Source of the DNA: JBBTVI01 sp038063315
GTDB taxonomy: Bacteria > Patescibacteriota > Minisyncoccia > Sungbacterales > HO2-52-23
NCBI GenBank assembly: GCA_038063315.1
Contig: JBBTVI010000051.1
Span: 1-28,554, forward strand
DNA: 28,554 bases
Direction of reading: 5' to 3'
Shown: in pieces, positions 8,240 through 16,082 of the stretch
Layout of the letters: the number at the start of each line of letters is the position of its first letter
Position numbering within the stretch: position 1 is the stretch's first letter
Notes under the pieces: generated by a model
The model's database searches: none
Told to the model about the DNA's origin: nothing
What the model saw: only the letters and a program-made list of their open reading frames with translations
Made by a program: the position numbers and the translations under genes

Positions 8240-8670
8240 CGCTGTGTGGCGCCTTCGGCAGACGCGGCATTATCGGCCTGCGACAAACCCAAAATCTCCC
8301 TCACCTTCTCCAGGACGTCGCGCGGACCGAGATCCGCTTTAATAATGTAATCGCGCACGCCGAGGCGCTTGGCGCGGGAAACCTCCACGGGTTGCCCGGA
8401 ATTGGAAATGACGACAACAGGCAGAGCCGGAATCATTTTCGCCGCAGCCAGCTCCTCCAGAATCTGAAATCCGTTCAGCCCGGGAAGCATGATATCGAGC
8501 AACAAAAGGTCCGGCGTGTTTTTCTTCAACGCGTCCAATCCCTCCAGTCCGTTCGCGTATACATCAACTGAATATCCCTCCTTGTTCAATTCCAATAGGA
8601 TGAGCTGCGATAAAATCGGCTCGTCTTCGATGAGCGTGATGTGTTTTTTGCCCTCGCGCTTTTCATCCAT
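8236..8670 (-). CDS. Single-domain response regulator (receiver only)
   Basis: A receiver of about 144 residues: acidic pair LIEDEP, phospho-acceptor LLLDIMLPGLNG, Ser in VVISNSG, Lys in DYIIKAD. It closely resembles the downstream receiver (both have DYIIKAD and a G/S-rich ISN loop), suggesting tandem duplication. The start is uncertain: ATG at 8670 (MDEKREG) or ATG at 8679. A TACAAT box at 8683-8678 ends just before 8670, which would make the mRNA nearly leaderless; no Shine-Dalgarno is visible. A frame extending up to 8724 would overlap the DnaA-box-like site and is unlikely. Confidence 0.9.
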   Translation of the reverse strand: MDEKREGKKHITLIEDEPILSQLILLELNKEGYSVDVYANGLEGLDALKKNTPDLLLLDIMLPGLNGFQILEELAAAKMIPALPVVVISNSGQPVEVSRAKRLGVRDYIIKADLGPRDVLEKVREILGLSQADNAASAEGATQR

Positions 8671-8714
8671 TAAAACCATTGTACCAGCGCGCATCAGCAA
8701 AAGGAAAGAGAATG

Positions 8715-8723
8715 TTATCCACA
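8715..8723 (+). promoter_or_regulatory. DnaA-box-like 9-mer TTATCCACA
   Basis: An exact match to the bacterial DnaA box consensus TTATCCACA, in the divergent gap between the receiver pair and dnaE. The same 9-mer, with the same following ATG, occurs at 25818-25826. A single box is not an origin, and a role in regulation is only possible. Confidence 0.35.
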
Positions 8724-8812
8724 ATGGCGGATAGGGGCCTTACAGACGAGATAAAAAATAATGTCGCGCGTTGGAATGATATGCGCGCGATATGTTAAAG
8801 TGGGGAGCAAGA

Positions 8813-8912
8813 TGGGGTATGGGATATGTATTATGTATTATGCGAGAATTCAGCCCTATAATACATTACTCCAACCCCATAATTCGTAATTCCAGCCCCA
8901 TAATACATCCGT
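8813..8912. repeat. Degenerate heptanucleotide repeat upstream of dnaE
   Basis: From 8814 the text reads in 7-base units GGGTATG, GGATATG, TATTATG, TATTATG. From 8854 it continues with C-rich units such as CCCTATA, ATACATT, CCCCATA, ATTCGTA, ATTCCAG, CCCCATA, ATACATC. The second block is roughly the reverse complement of the first, so the leader of dnaE could fold. A TATAAT at 8857-8862 lies inside; no good -35 was found. Confidence 0.55.
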
Positions 8913-8913
8913 T

Positions 8914-11900
8914 ATGTCTTTCGCCCATCTCCACGTCCATTCCCATTACAGTTTGCTCGACGGCCTCGGAAAAATTGACGACCTCGTCCGGCGCGCCGGG
9001 GAACTCGGCATGGACGCTCTTGCGCTCACGGATCACGGCAACCTCTACGGAGCCATTGAGTTCTACCAAAAAGCGAAAAAAGCGCGCATCAACCCCATTA
9101 TCGGTTGCGAGGCGTATATCGCAACCGAGGGCATGCGCGACAAGCGCCCGGGCGTTGACCACAAGCGCTATCACCTGACCATTCTTGCCGAGAATACCGA
9201 CGGATACAAAAATCTCATCCGGCTTGTCACCGCATCCCACCTGGAGGGCTTCTATTATAAACCGCGCGCGGACAAGGCATGCCTCCGCGAACATGCGCGT
9301 GGACTCATTGCGCTCTCCGGCTGCATGGGCGGAGAAATACCGCGCGCGATTCAGGCGAAGCGCATGGATGTCGCCGAACGGCTTATCCATGAATACCGCG
9401 ACATCTTCGGGCCGCATAACTTTTACCTGGAACTGGGCGCGCACACGGAACATCAGGAACAAAAAGCCCTGAACGACGCGCTCATCGCCCTCTCGGACAA
9501 AATCGGCGCGCCCATCGTCGCCACCGGCGATATCCATTACGTCCGTCCGGAAGACAGGGACGCGCAGGATATTCTCGTCGCGGTCCAATCCAAAAGCGGC
9601 CTGGACGACGAAAACCGCCTCACGATGAAGGAATTTAACCTCTCCATGCGCTCGCCCGAAGAGATGGCCGCTCTCTTCCCGTTCCGGCCCGATGCGGTCG
9701 CAAATGCCGGCGAGATCGCCCGACGCGTCGCCATTGATATTGAACTCGGCAAAAACAAACTTCCCCGCTTCGACGTGCCCGCGGGGTACGACGAGAATTC
9801 ATACCTCAGGGAACTCTGTATAAAAGGAATCGAGCGCCGGTATCCGGATGAAACCCGCCAGCCCATTGGCGCGACCGCGCGCCTGGACTACGAGCTCGAT
9901 GTCATCAGAAAAACAGGATTTGCAAGCTATTTCCTCATTGTGCAGGATTTCATCGCCTGGGCGCGCGCAAACGGCATTGTCGTGGGTCCGGGACGCGGGT
10001 CTGCGGCCGGGTCCCTCGTCGCCTATCTCCTCGGCATCACGAATATTGATCCTTTGGAGTACAATCTCCTTTTTGAAAGATTCCTCAATCCGGACCGCAT
10101 CAGCATGCCGGACATTGACCTTGATTTTACCGACACGCGCCGCGATGAAGTCATTGAATACGTGGCCCGAAAATACGGGCGCGACCGCGTGGCACAGATC
10201 ATCACGTTCGGCACCATGGCCGCGCGCGCCGCAATCCGGGACGGAGGGCGCGCCATCGGCATGCCCTACGGCTTCTGCGACCAAATCGCCAAAATGATTC
10301 CTTTCAATCCGGTCCAGGGCGTCAAATCCGGATGGCTCAAGAAAAGTTTAGAGAATGTCGCCGAGCTCCGGCAAATCTACGAGCGCGATCCCGAGGCCAA
10401 ACGCCTGATCGAGACCGCGATGAAACTCGAAGGCGTCGCCCGGCACGCCTCCACCCATGCCTGCGGAGTCGTCATCTCTCCGACGCCGCTCACGGATTTC
10501 GTGCCTTTGCAACTCGCGACGCGCGCGGGCGCGGCCGAGGGCGAGACGGACGCCAAAATCGTCGTCACCCAGTACGAGATGCACGCCGTTGAAGACATCG
10601 GCCTCCTGAAGATGGATTTTCTCGGCCTCCGGAATCTCACAATCATCGAGCAGGCGCTCAGGGCAATTGAAAAAACGCGCGGGCTCCGTCTTGACATTGA
10701 CGCCATCCCGCTCGCTGACGCGGCGACCTACCGCATTTTCCAAAAAGGCCAATGCATGGGAATTTTCCAGTTTGAAAGCGCGGGAATGCGCCGCTACCTG
10801 AAAGAACTCAAGCCCACGGTGCTCGAGGACCTCATCGCGATGGTCGCGCTCTTCCGGCCCGGACCAATGGAACTGATTCCCTCATTCATCAACCGCAAGC
10901 ACGGCAAAGAGCGCGTCTCCTACCTTCACCCGAAACTCGAACCCATCCTCAAAAATACCTACGGCATCATTGTCTACCAAGAACAAGTGATGGACATGGC
11001 TACGGAACTCGCCCGCCTTACTAAGGGGGAGGGGTATATGCTTATTAAGGCGGTGGGCAAAAAAATCAAGAAGCTGCTTGATGAGCAAAAAGACAAATTT
11101 ATCAGCGGCTGCCTGAAAAACCAAGTTCCGGCAGAAGTGGCTAAACGCGTCTGGGAACTTATCGAACCGTTTGCCCGTTATGGCTTTAATAAAGCCCATT
11201 CCGCGTGCTACGCAATGATCGCCTACCAGACCGGATACCTCAAAGCCCACTACCCGACCGAATTTATGACCGCCCTCCTCATGGCCGAGGGAACCGATGT
11301 GGAGAGAATCGCCGCGCTCGTCGAGGAGGCGCGCGCGATGAATATCGAGGTGCTCCCGCCCGACATCAACGAGAGTCTGGAAAAATTCACGATTGTCGCG
11401 CCCCAGCGCATCCGCTTCGGCCTTGGCGCGGTTAAAAATGTCGGATCAAACATCGTTGAAGAAATCGTGCGCGAACGGGAGCGGGGCGGGCGCTTCAACA
11501 CGCTTCAGGATTTCATTGAGCGCATCGCCCATAAAGACCTCAACAAAAAATCGCTGGAGTCGCTCGTTAAATGCGGCGCGTTCGACGCGCTCGGAGAACG
11601 CGGCCAGATTCTTGCCAATATCGAGCGGTTGCTCGACTACAACCGCGAGATGCAGCGCGCAAAACAAAACCGCCAGACGAGTTTATTCGGCCTGACTCCC
11701 GAGGCTCAACCCGTCTCCTTCCGGCTTAAAGATGCGGCCGTAGCCGAAAAACGCGAGACGCTGCAATGGGAACGGGAACTCCTCGGCCTCTACGTCTCCG
11801 ACCACCCGATGCGCGACTACGCGGAAAAATTCGCCGCGCGCAAGGCCATACCTATCAACGAGATTGCCGCGGCGCGAAACCGCACGATCCTTGTCGGCGG

Positions 11901-12126
11901 ACTCATCTCGGGCATACAGAAGATTTTGACAAAATCCGGCCAGCCCATGCTTTTTGTCACGCTCGAGGATTTGACTGCGCGCGCGGAAGTATTAGTATTC
12001 CCCAAGGTGCTCGAGGAGAATCCTGGCGTTTGGCAGGAGGAAAAAATCGTGTTTCTCCGCGGCCGGGTCTCGGACAAAGACGGCGTCCATAAGCTTTTGT
12101 GCGAGAAAGCAGTTGAGGTGGCTTAA
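8914..12126 (+). CDS. dnaE: DNA polymerase III subunit alpha
   Basis: Replicative polymerase catalytic chain of 1070 residues, shorter than the about 1160 of E. coli DnaE. It has an N-terminal PHP domain with metal-binding motifs intact (HLHVHSHYSLLDG, ALTDHGNLYGA), so PHP-type proofreading is possible. The Pol III palm carries catalytic aspartates in MPDIDLDFTD (D400, D402) and a further motif LLKMDFLGLRNLT. Finger motifs include GPGRGSAAGSLVAYLLGI and FRPGPMELIP. A helix-hairpin-helix region and a C-terminal OB fold (ILVGGLISGIQKI) follow. The protein ends soon after the OB fold, so the C-terminal tau-binding region is reduced or missing. No strong Shine-Dalgarno precedes the ATG; the leader is a heptanucleotide repeat. 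Confidence 0.98.
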   Translation: MSFAHLHVHSHYSLLDGLGKIDDLVRRAGELGMDALALTDHGNLYGAIEFYQKAKKARINPIIGCEAYIATEGMRDKRPGVDHKRYHLTILAENTDGYKNLIRLVTASHLEGFYYKPRADKACLREHARGLIALSGCMGGEIPRAIQAKRMDVAERLIHEYRDIFGPHNFYLELGAHTEHQEQKALNDALIALSDKIGAPIVATGDIHYVRPEDRDAQDILVAVQSKSGLDDENRLTMKEFNLSMRSPEEMAALFPFRPDAVANAGEIARRVAIDIELGKNKLPRFDVPAGYDENSYLRELCIKGIERRYPDETRQPIGATARLDYELDVIRKTGFASYFLIVQDFIAWARANGIVVGPGRGSAAGSLVAYLLGITNIDPLEYNLLFERFLNPDRISMPDIDLDFTDTRRDEVIEYVARKYGRDRVAQIITFGTMAARAAIRDGGRAIGMPYGFCDQIAKMIPFNPVQGVKSGWLKKSLENVAELRQIYERDPEAKRLIETAMKLEGVARHASTHACGVVISPTPLTDFVPLQLATRAGAAEGETDAKIVVTQYEMHAVEDIGLLKMDFLGLRNLTIIEQALRAIEKTRGLRLDIDAIPLADAATYRIFQKGQCMGIFQFESAGMRRYLKELKPTVLEDLIAMVALFRPGPMELIPSFINRKHGKERVSYLHPKLEPILKNTYGIIVYQEQVMDMATELARLTKGEGYMLIKAVGKKIKKLLDEQKDKFISGCLKNQVPAEVAKRVWELIEPFARYGFNKAHSACYAMIAYQTGYLKAHYPTEFMTALLMAEGTDVERIAALVEEARAMNIEVLPPDINESLEKFTIVAPQRIRFGLGAVKNVGSNIVEEIVRERERGGRFNTLQDFIERIAHKDLNKKSLESLVKCGAFDALGERGQILANIERLLDYNREMQRAKQNRQTSLFGLTPEAQPVSFRLKDAAVAEKRETLQWERELLGLYVSDHPMRDYAEKFAARKAIPINEIAAARNRTILVGGLISGIQKILTKSGQPMLFVTLEDLTARAEVLVFPKVLEENPGVWQEEKIVFLRGRVSDKDGVHKLLCEKAVEVA

Positions 12127-12153
12127 GAATGTAAAATGTAAAGCAGAACAAAT

Positions 12154-12343
12154 GTAACCCCTCACAGCCCCGCTCTTATGAGCGTCATTGCGAGGAGTCC
12201 TGCTGCAGGACGACGAAGCAATCCATAACGCAGAAACTCTGGATTGCTTCGTCGTCTGACTCCTCGCAATGACGGTCGAAATGGATTGCCGCGCTCCCCC
12301 TCGCAGCTCGGGGTCGCTCGCAATGACGGCTGTGAGGGGTTAC
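12154..12343. mobile_element. Complete 190-bp MITE with 15-bp terminal inverted repeats
   Basis: Perfect ends GTAACCCCTCACAGC (12154-12168) and its complement GCTGTGAGGGGTTAC (12329-12343). The inside is made of CGTCATTGCGAG...CAATCC hairpin arms and has no coding capacity. It lies just downstream of dnaE and before the convergent small gene. This copy and 20589-20743 define the ends of the family. No transposase is encoded in the window, so mobilisation in trans is inferred. Confidence 0.85.
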
Positions 12344-12399
12344 AAACAATAAAAAAGCCAGCGAGGCGCGCTCGCCGGCAATCCGTCATTTCCAAAGCA

Positions 12400-12708
12400 T
12401 CATTTAGGTGTTGATCCGCTCGCCATCTGCCAAAATCGTAAAACCGGCACAGGACAAGCGTCAGCGGATGTATATCTGTATGGTTGCGTCACCAAAACTT
12501 CCTGTATAACGAGATTCCCCAAAAGAATCAGGAATTGGCCGAAGGTGCATTCGATATTTTTCTCGCGTCGCAGCCATTGCCAAAATGCCTGCGGGTCAAA
12601 ATTTGCCAGCGTCTTACCGCCACTTTGAGAAAGGGATGACAATTCCCCTTTCGCAATTTCGACCAACTCATCCATACTGATCTCAACCCGCTTTGTCATC
12701 GTCGCCAT
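12400..12708 (-). CDS. Hypothetical protein, 102 aa
   Basis: Not recognised. The ATG at 12708 is supported by AAGGGGG with 7 bases before the start codon. The protein is soluble and mixed alpha/beta, with a central motif FDPQAFWQWLRREKNIECTF, a hydrophobic stretch FGQFLILLGNLVIQEVLV too polar at its flanks to be a confident TM, and a C-terminal PVPVLRFWQMASG. It is convergent with dnaE, separated by the complete MITE, and divergent from thrS. No partner gene suggests a function. Confidence 0.65.
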   Translation of the reverse strand: MATMTKRVEISMDELVEIAKGELSSLSQSGGKTLANFDPQAFWQWLRREKNIECTFGQFLILLGNLVIQEVLVTQPYRYTSADACPVPVLRFWQMASGSTPK

Positions 12709-12776
12709 ACGAATTCCCCCTTATTTGGACCATTGTTAAACAACGAAACGAACACTAATAACCTACCCGATAAACC

Positions 12777-14651
12777 ATGAAAAGTCAACCCCCTTCAAAA
12801 ATTGATGCGGTCCGCCATTCGCTGGCGCATCTTTTAGCTATGGCCGTGCTGAAAAAATTTCCCGACGCGAAACTGGGAATCGGACCAACCATTGAAAACG
12901 GGTTTTATTATGATTTTCTGCTGGGGCAAAACAAAAAGAGTAAAGAGTTAAGAGTAAAGAGTAAAGATAAAAGCGAAGAAAAATTAACAGAGGAAATACT
13001 GCCGGAAATAGAAAAAGAAATGCGGCGGCTTATCAGCGAGACCCTGGTTTTTTCCGGCGAAAAAGTAACGCCGCAAAAAGCGCGGGCGCTTTTCAAGAGT
13101 CAGCCATTCAAGCTGGATCTCATTAAAGAATTTGTTGCCGCAAAAAAACCATTGAGCGTCTACCACACGACCCATGAGATGCGGGAATCGAAACGCAAGC
13201 CCACTACCCACTACCCACTACCCACTACCCACTCATTCACGGATTTATGTAAGGGAGGCCATATCCGAAATACGGCTGAAATCAATCCCGAGGCATTCAA
13301 ACTGACCCATGTCGCAGGCGCCTATTGGCGCGGGGATGAAAAAAATCCGATGCTTACGCGCATCTACGGCGTTGCGTTTGACACCAAAGATGAACTCGAC
13401 CGTTATCTACTCCAACAGGAAGAGGCGAGAAAACGCGACCACCGCGTGCTCGGCGAACGCCTGAAAATTTTCACATTCGCGCCGGAAGTGGGGCCCGGCC
13501 TTCCTCTCTGGCTTCCCAACGGCACCGCGCTCCGCGATGCGCTAGAACAATACGCCAAAGACGTGGAGCGACGCTGGGGCTATAGGCGCGTCGCGACCCC
13601 GCACATCGCCAAAGAGGACCTCTACCGCATGTCCGGACACATCCCCTATTACGCCGAGAGCATGTACCCGCCGATGGCGCTCGATGACGGCAATTACTAC
13701 CTCAAGGCGATGAACTGCCCGCATACGCACATGATCTACCGCGCCGAGCCGCGGAGCTGGCGCGACCTGCCCCTGCGCCTCGCCGAGTACGGCACGGTCT
13801 ACCGCTATGAGCGCTCGGGAACGCTTGCGGGGCTTTTGCGCGTCCGCGGATTTACGCAAAACGACGCGCATATCTACTGCCGGGAGGATCAGGTGGAAGA
13901 GGAATTTATGAGCGTTATGCGCCTGCACGAATTTTGGTATAAAGACGTCTTTGGCATCACGGATTTTTATATGCGCCTCTCTCTCCCGGCAAAAGACAAA
14001 AAAAAATATGCCGACGTGCCTGCTGGATGGAAAAAAGCCGCGGATCTGATCCGGCGCGCCATGGAAAAATCCGGTCTCCCGTATGTTGAGGCCGAGGGCG
14101 AGGCCGCGTTTTACGGTCCGAAGATTGATTTTCAGATCAAAAGCGCCATCGGCCGTGAGGAGACGTGCTCCACGAACCAGCTTGATTTTCTTGCGAGCGA
14201 GCGCTTCGGACTTGTCTATAAAGACAAAGACGGTAAGGACAAACCGGTCTATGTGATCCATCGAGCGCCCCTTGGCGCGCACGAGCGCTTCATCGCATTT
14301 CTCATCGAACACTACGCCGGAGCGTTCCCCGTATGGCTCGCGCCGGTGCAGGCCGTTATTCTTCCCATTGGCGAGGCGCACCGTGCCTACGCCACGTCGG
14401 TCTACGACGCGCTTTTTAGCGCTGGCCTCCGCATTGAACTCCGCGCCGCGGACGAAACACTCGGCAAACGCATCCGCACTGCGGAAACGGAAAAAATTCC
14501 GTACATCCTCATTGTCGGGGATAAAGAAATAGAAGGACGCACCGTCAGCGTCCGTGAACGCGGCAAAGGCGATCTCGGCGCAATGCCCCTCGCGGCATTT
14601 CAGGAAATCATCGCCCAAAGCGCGCCTCCGCGCCCCAAACCTCCGGCGTGA
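12777..14651 (+). CDS. thrS: Threonine--tRNA ligase (no TGS domain)
   Basis: Charges tRNA-Thr; 624 residues. The N-terminal TGS domain is absent: the protein opens directly in the editing domain. The editing residues are present, HSLAH (H14, H18) and CKGGH (C158, H162). The class II core follows, with zinc ligands in AMNCPHTH (C314), NDAH (H365) and a C-terminal-side His in HRAPLGAHERF. Motif 2 is in YRYERSGTLAGLLRVRGF, and the anticodon-binding domain is at about 520-624. Two low-complexity insertions are encoded by 7-base tandem repeats: residues 52-69 (KKSKELRVKSKDKS) and 141-152 (KPTTHYPLPTTHS), the second just before the C-x3-H editing motif. No clear Shine-Dalgarno. A strong terminator follows the stop codon. 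Confidence 0.97.
   Translation: MKSQPPSKIDAVRHSLAHLLAMAVLKKFPDAKLGIGPTIENGFYYDFLLGQNKKSKELRVKSKDKSEEKLTEEILPEIEKEMRRLISETLVFSGEKVTPQKARALFKSQPFKLDLIKEFVAAKKPLSVYHTTHEMRESKRKPTTHYPLPTTHSFTDLCKGGHIRNTAEINPEAFKLTHVAGAYWRGDEKNPMLTRIYGVAFDTKDELDRYLLQQEEARKRDHRVLGERLKIFTFAPEVGPGLPLWLPNGTALRDALEQYAKDVERRWGYRRVATPHIAKEDLYRMSGHIPYYAESMYPPMALDDGNYYLKAMNCPHTHMIYRAEPRSWRDLPLRLAEYGTVYRYERSGTLAGLLRVRGFTQNDAHIYCREDQVEEEFMSVMRLHEFWYKDVFGITDFYMRLSLPAKDKKKYADVPAGWKKAADLIRRAMEKSGLPYVEAEGEAAFYGPKIDFQIKSAIGREETCSTNQLDFLASERFGLVYKDKDGKDKPVYVIHRAPLGAHERFIAFLIEHYAGAFPVWLAPVQAVILPIGEAHRAYATSVYDALFSAGLRIELRAADETLGKRIRTAETEKIPYILIVGDKEIEGRTVSVRERGKGDLGAMPLAAFQEIIAQSAPPRPKPPA
12934..12972. repeat. In-frame heptanucleotide repeat (GAGTAAA) inside thrS
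   Basis: Units read GAGTAAA, GAGTTAA, GAGTAAA, GAGTAAA, GATAAAA. The 7-base period keeps the thrS frame open and encodes a Lys/Ser-rich insert in the editing domain. Related units in reverse complement lie at 2660-2690. Confidence 0.8.
13200..13234. repeat. In-frame heptanucleotide repeat (CCCACTA) x5 inside thrS
   Basis: Five near-perfect CCCACTA units (35 bases, the last ending in C). They encode the Pro/Thr/Tyr/His insert directly before the C-x3-H motif of the ThrRS editing domain. Gain or loss of one unit would shift the frame. Confidence 0.85.
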
Positions 14652-14670
14652 TGCAAATCATCAACACAAA

Positions 14671-14697
14671 AACAACCGCGTTGCGGTTGTTTTTTTT
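14671..14697 (+). terminator. Rho-independent terminator of thrS
   Basis: A perfect 9-bp stem AACAACCGC/GCGGTTGTT with a GTT loop, followed by a run of T, starting 20 bases after the thrS stop codon. In the reverse direction it is preceded by an A/T tract and could also help stop the opposing toxin transcript. Confidence 0.9.
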
Positions 14698-14724
14698 GTG
14701 ACAACATATTGCGGAGAAAGAAAT

Positions 14725-15138
14725 TTATTCTGCCGGGTGATTGTCAAAATCGAGATTGACCGTAAATTCAATAAATTTATCGTCCGAATATCTTTGTTCA
14801 ATCAAAAAAATCATGGAATGGCTGTCGGTATAACGACTATCTTTGTGGCCACCCACATAGAGTATCTTAACTACTCCGAGTGTTTCCTTCGCATAAATTA
14901 TTCTTGCTCCTCCCTGCTTACCTATATTTTCATCAGGAAGGTTAATTCTAGCGTGAAAAGTTCGATTTTGAATCGGTTGTAATTTTACATAGTGATAGGG
15001 TCCTTCCCCAGGAAGTCTACCATCCTGTTGTAAAAGACGCGAAATTCTCGGCATTTCCGTGCCAAGACTTGGATACCAACGCTTCGCGCATAAGGCAAGA
15101 TCATCAAATATCTCAACGTGTATCAGAACTCGTGTCAT
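14725..15138 (-). CDS. Putative toxin, RelE/ParE-like, paired with Panacea antitoxin
   Basis: A 137-residue protein. The start taken is the ATG at 15138 (MTRVLIHVEIFDD), inside the end of the upstream Panacea gene (26-base overlap), so the two are translationally coupled. The central part, FHARINLPDENIGKQGGARIIYAKE followed by VVKILYVGGHKDSRYTDS, has the strand-strand-GGHKD layout seen in RelE/ParE-superfamily toxins. The N-terminal part is less typical. I infer an mRNA-cleaving or gyrase-type toxin from the fold resemblance and position; the catalytic residues cannot be assigned with confidence. Base composition is visibly AT-richer than thrS and dnaE, which suggests acquisition. Confidence 0.65.
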   Translation of the reverse strand: MTRVLIHVEIFDDLALCAKRWYPSLGTEMPRISRLLQQDGRLPGEGPYHYVKLQPIQNRTFHARINLPDENIGKQGGARIIYAKETLGVVKILYVGGHKDSRYTDSHSMIFLIEQRYSDDKFIEFTVNLDFDNHPAE

Positions 15139-15622
15139 CAATATCCATTTCCCCAAAACTGTTACGATAAAATGATAAATAATAAGGAATTCGTTCGCCG
15201 TACTCAACCATTTTATACGGAGGCTCTGATTGAGCTATTTTTTCAAGATTCCCAGCATTCTCTGCACGATACTTTTCCAGAATCTGATTCATAACTTTCA
15301 GTTCTTCTTCGTCAAAAACACGCATATCAGGTTCTTCCTGAGTGGTAATTTTTTCAAGACCAACAGAATTTCGCTTCTCTATACTTATGATTCCGGCCTC
15401 TTGTAAATCACCCAGTGCAGCGTAGAAAATTTTTGGATCCGGCATTGGGCCATAGTCCATTTTAGCATACGGCATCTCAGTCAAAGATTTCTTCCGAAGT
15501 TCATATAAGGTGAAATCAATAAAGTACAAAAGTTTGGCAAGTTTTTTCTTGCCCACATCCCAACCGCCATTTTTTGCTAAAAAGATAACGGCGTTTCTAA
15601 ACTTTTTCTTATCGTAACTCAT
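15113..15622 (-). CDS. Panacea (DUF4065/SocA-like) antitoxin
   Basis: A 169-residue protein with the Panacea domain: KKKLAKLLYFIDFTLYEL near the N-terminus and the hallmark MDYGPMPD at about 60-67, followed by helical DLQEAGIIS and an acidic C-terminus. Panacea domains are general antitoxin folds found upstream of unrelated toxins (PanAT systems; SocA is a ClpX adaptor member). The start is the ATG at 15622, not 15646, because a TATAAT box at 15635-15630 is followed by 7 bases and then that ATG. This predicts a leaderless mRNA; TTGTAG lies 17 bases upstream as a weak -35. It is the first gene of a two-gene operon with the RelE-like protein. Confidence 0.88.
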   Translation of the reverse strand: MSYDKKKFRNAVIFLAKNGGWDVGKKKLAKLLYFIDFTLYELRKKSLTEMPYAKMDYGPMPDPKIFYAALGDLQEAGIISIEKRNSVGLEKITTQEEPDMRVFDEEELKVMNQILEKYRAENAGNLEKIAQSEPPYKMVEYGERIPYYLSFYRNSFGEMDIDDTSSDTR

Positions 15623-15629
15623 CTTGTAT

Positions 15630-15635
15630 ATTATA
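15630..15635 (-). promoter_or_regulatory. -10 box of the Panacea operon
   Basis: TATAAT read on the minus strand, 7 bases before the ATG at 15622. The expected transcription start falls at or next to the A of the start codon, so translation would be leaderless. No Shine-Dalgarno is present. Confidence 0.6.
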
Positions 15636-15896
15636 ACACAATCCAATTGAAACTACAAATATCGAATAGACATATAATCCTCATCTATTTTTATCTTAAT
15701 CCTTGCGGCGTTAACTTTACAAGAAATCTATCCACACCCAACCTGATAATAACCTCGCCCCGCATCGCACCTATAAAATACTGAAAAACGCGTGGGGCAA
15801 ACCATCGCGGTCTCCGCGTTGCAGGCCAAAACTTTTGGCATCGCCGTTTTGTCATTATCTTCACACTCAATCAGCGTTTGAACAATACGTCCCAGA

Positions 15897-15970
15897 TGGT
15901 TGCGGGGGCGGGATTCGAACCCGCGTAGTAAGGTTATGAGCCTCACGAGTGACCTCTACTCTACCCCGCT
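15897..15970 (-). tRNA. Initiator tRNA-Met (CAU), CCA encoded
   Basis: The full cloverleaf is visible. The acceptor is AGCGGGG/CCCCGCA with A1 opposite A72 unpaired; the D-stem is GAGT/ACTC with A11-U24; the anticodon loop is CTCATAA; the T-arm is GCGGG-TTCGAAT-CCCGC; then discriminator A and an encoded CCA. The unpaired 1-72 position, A11-U24 and near identity to bacterial tRNA-fMet in the acceptor mark it as the initiator. The anticodon stem is TGAGG/CCTTA, so only two of the usual three G-C pairs remain. The D-loop is short. Confidence 0.93.
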
Positions 15971-16082
15971 CTTCAATTCTATACTCTTCAAGCGAAAAAA
16001 GCAACGAAAACGCCGTCGGTTTTTCCCGACGGCCTCTCTGAAAATACGCGCGGCTTTTTGAATCCGGACATCGCGCCCGGCG

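Noticed and set aside
12162..12395. Small frame over the dnaE-downstream repeat
   Set aside because: It is translated MITE sequence (the LRRPAAGLLAMT type of peptide recurs wherever the repeat is).
13542..14618. 358-residue open frame antisense to thrS
   Set aside because: thrS has all catalytic motifs in the opposite frame; this is a shadow of GC-rich codons.
15728..15946. 72-residue minus-strand frame
   Set aside because: It overlaps the initiator tRNA and has no protein-like features. The gap 15623-15896 holds no gene I can support.
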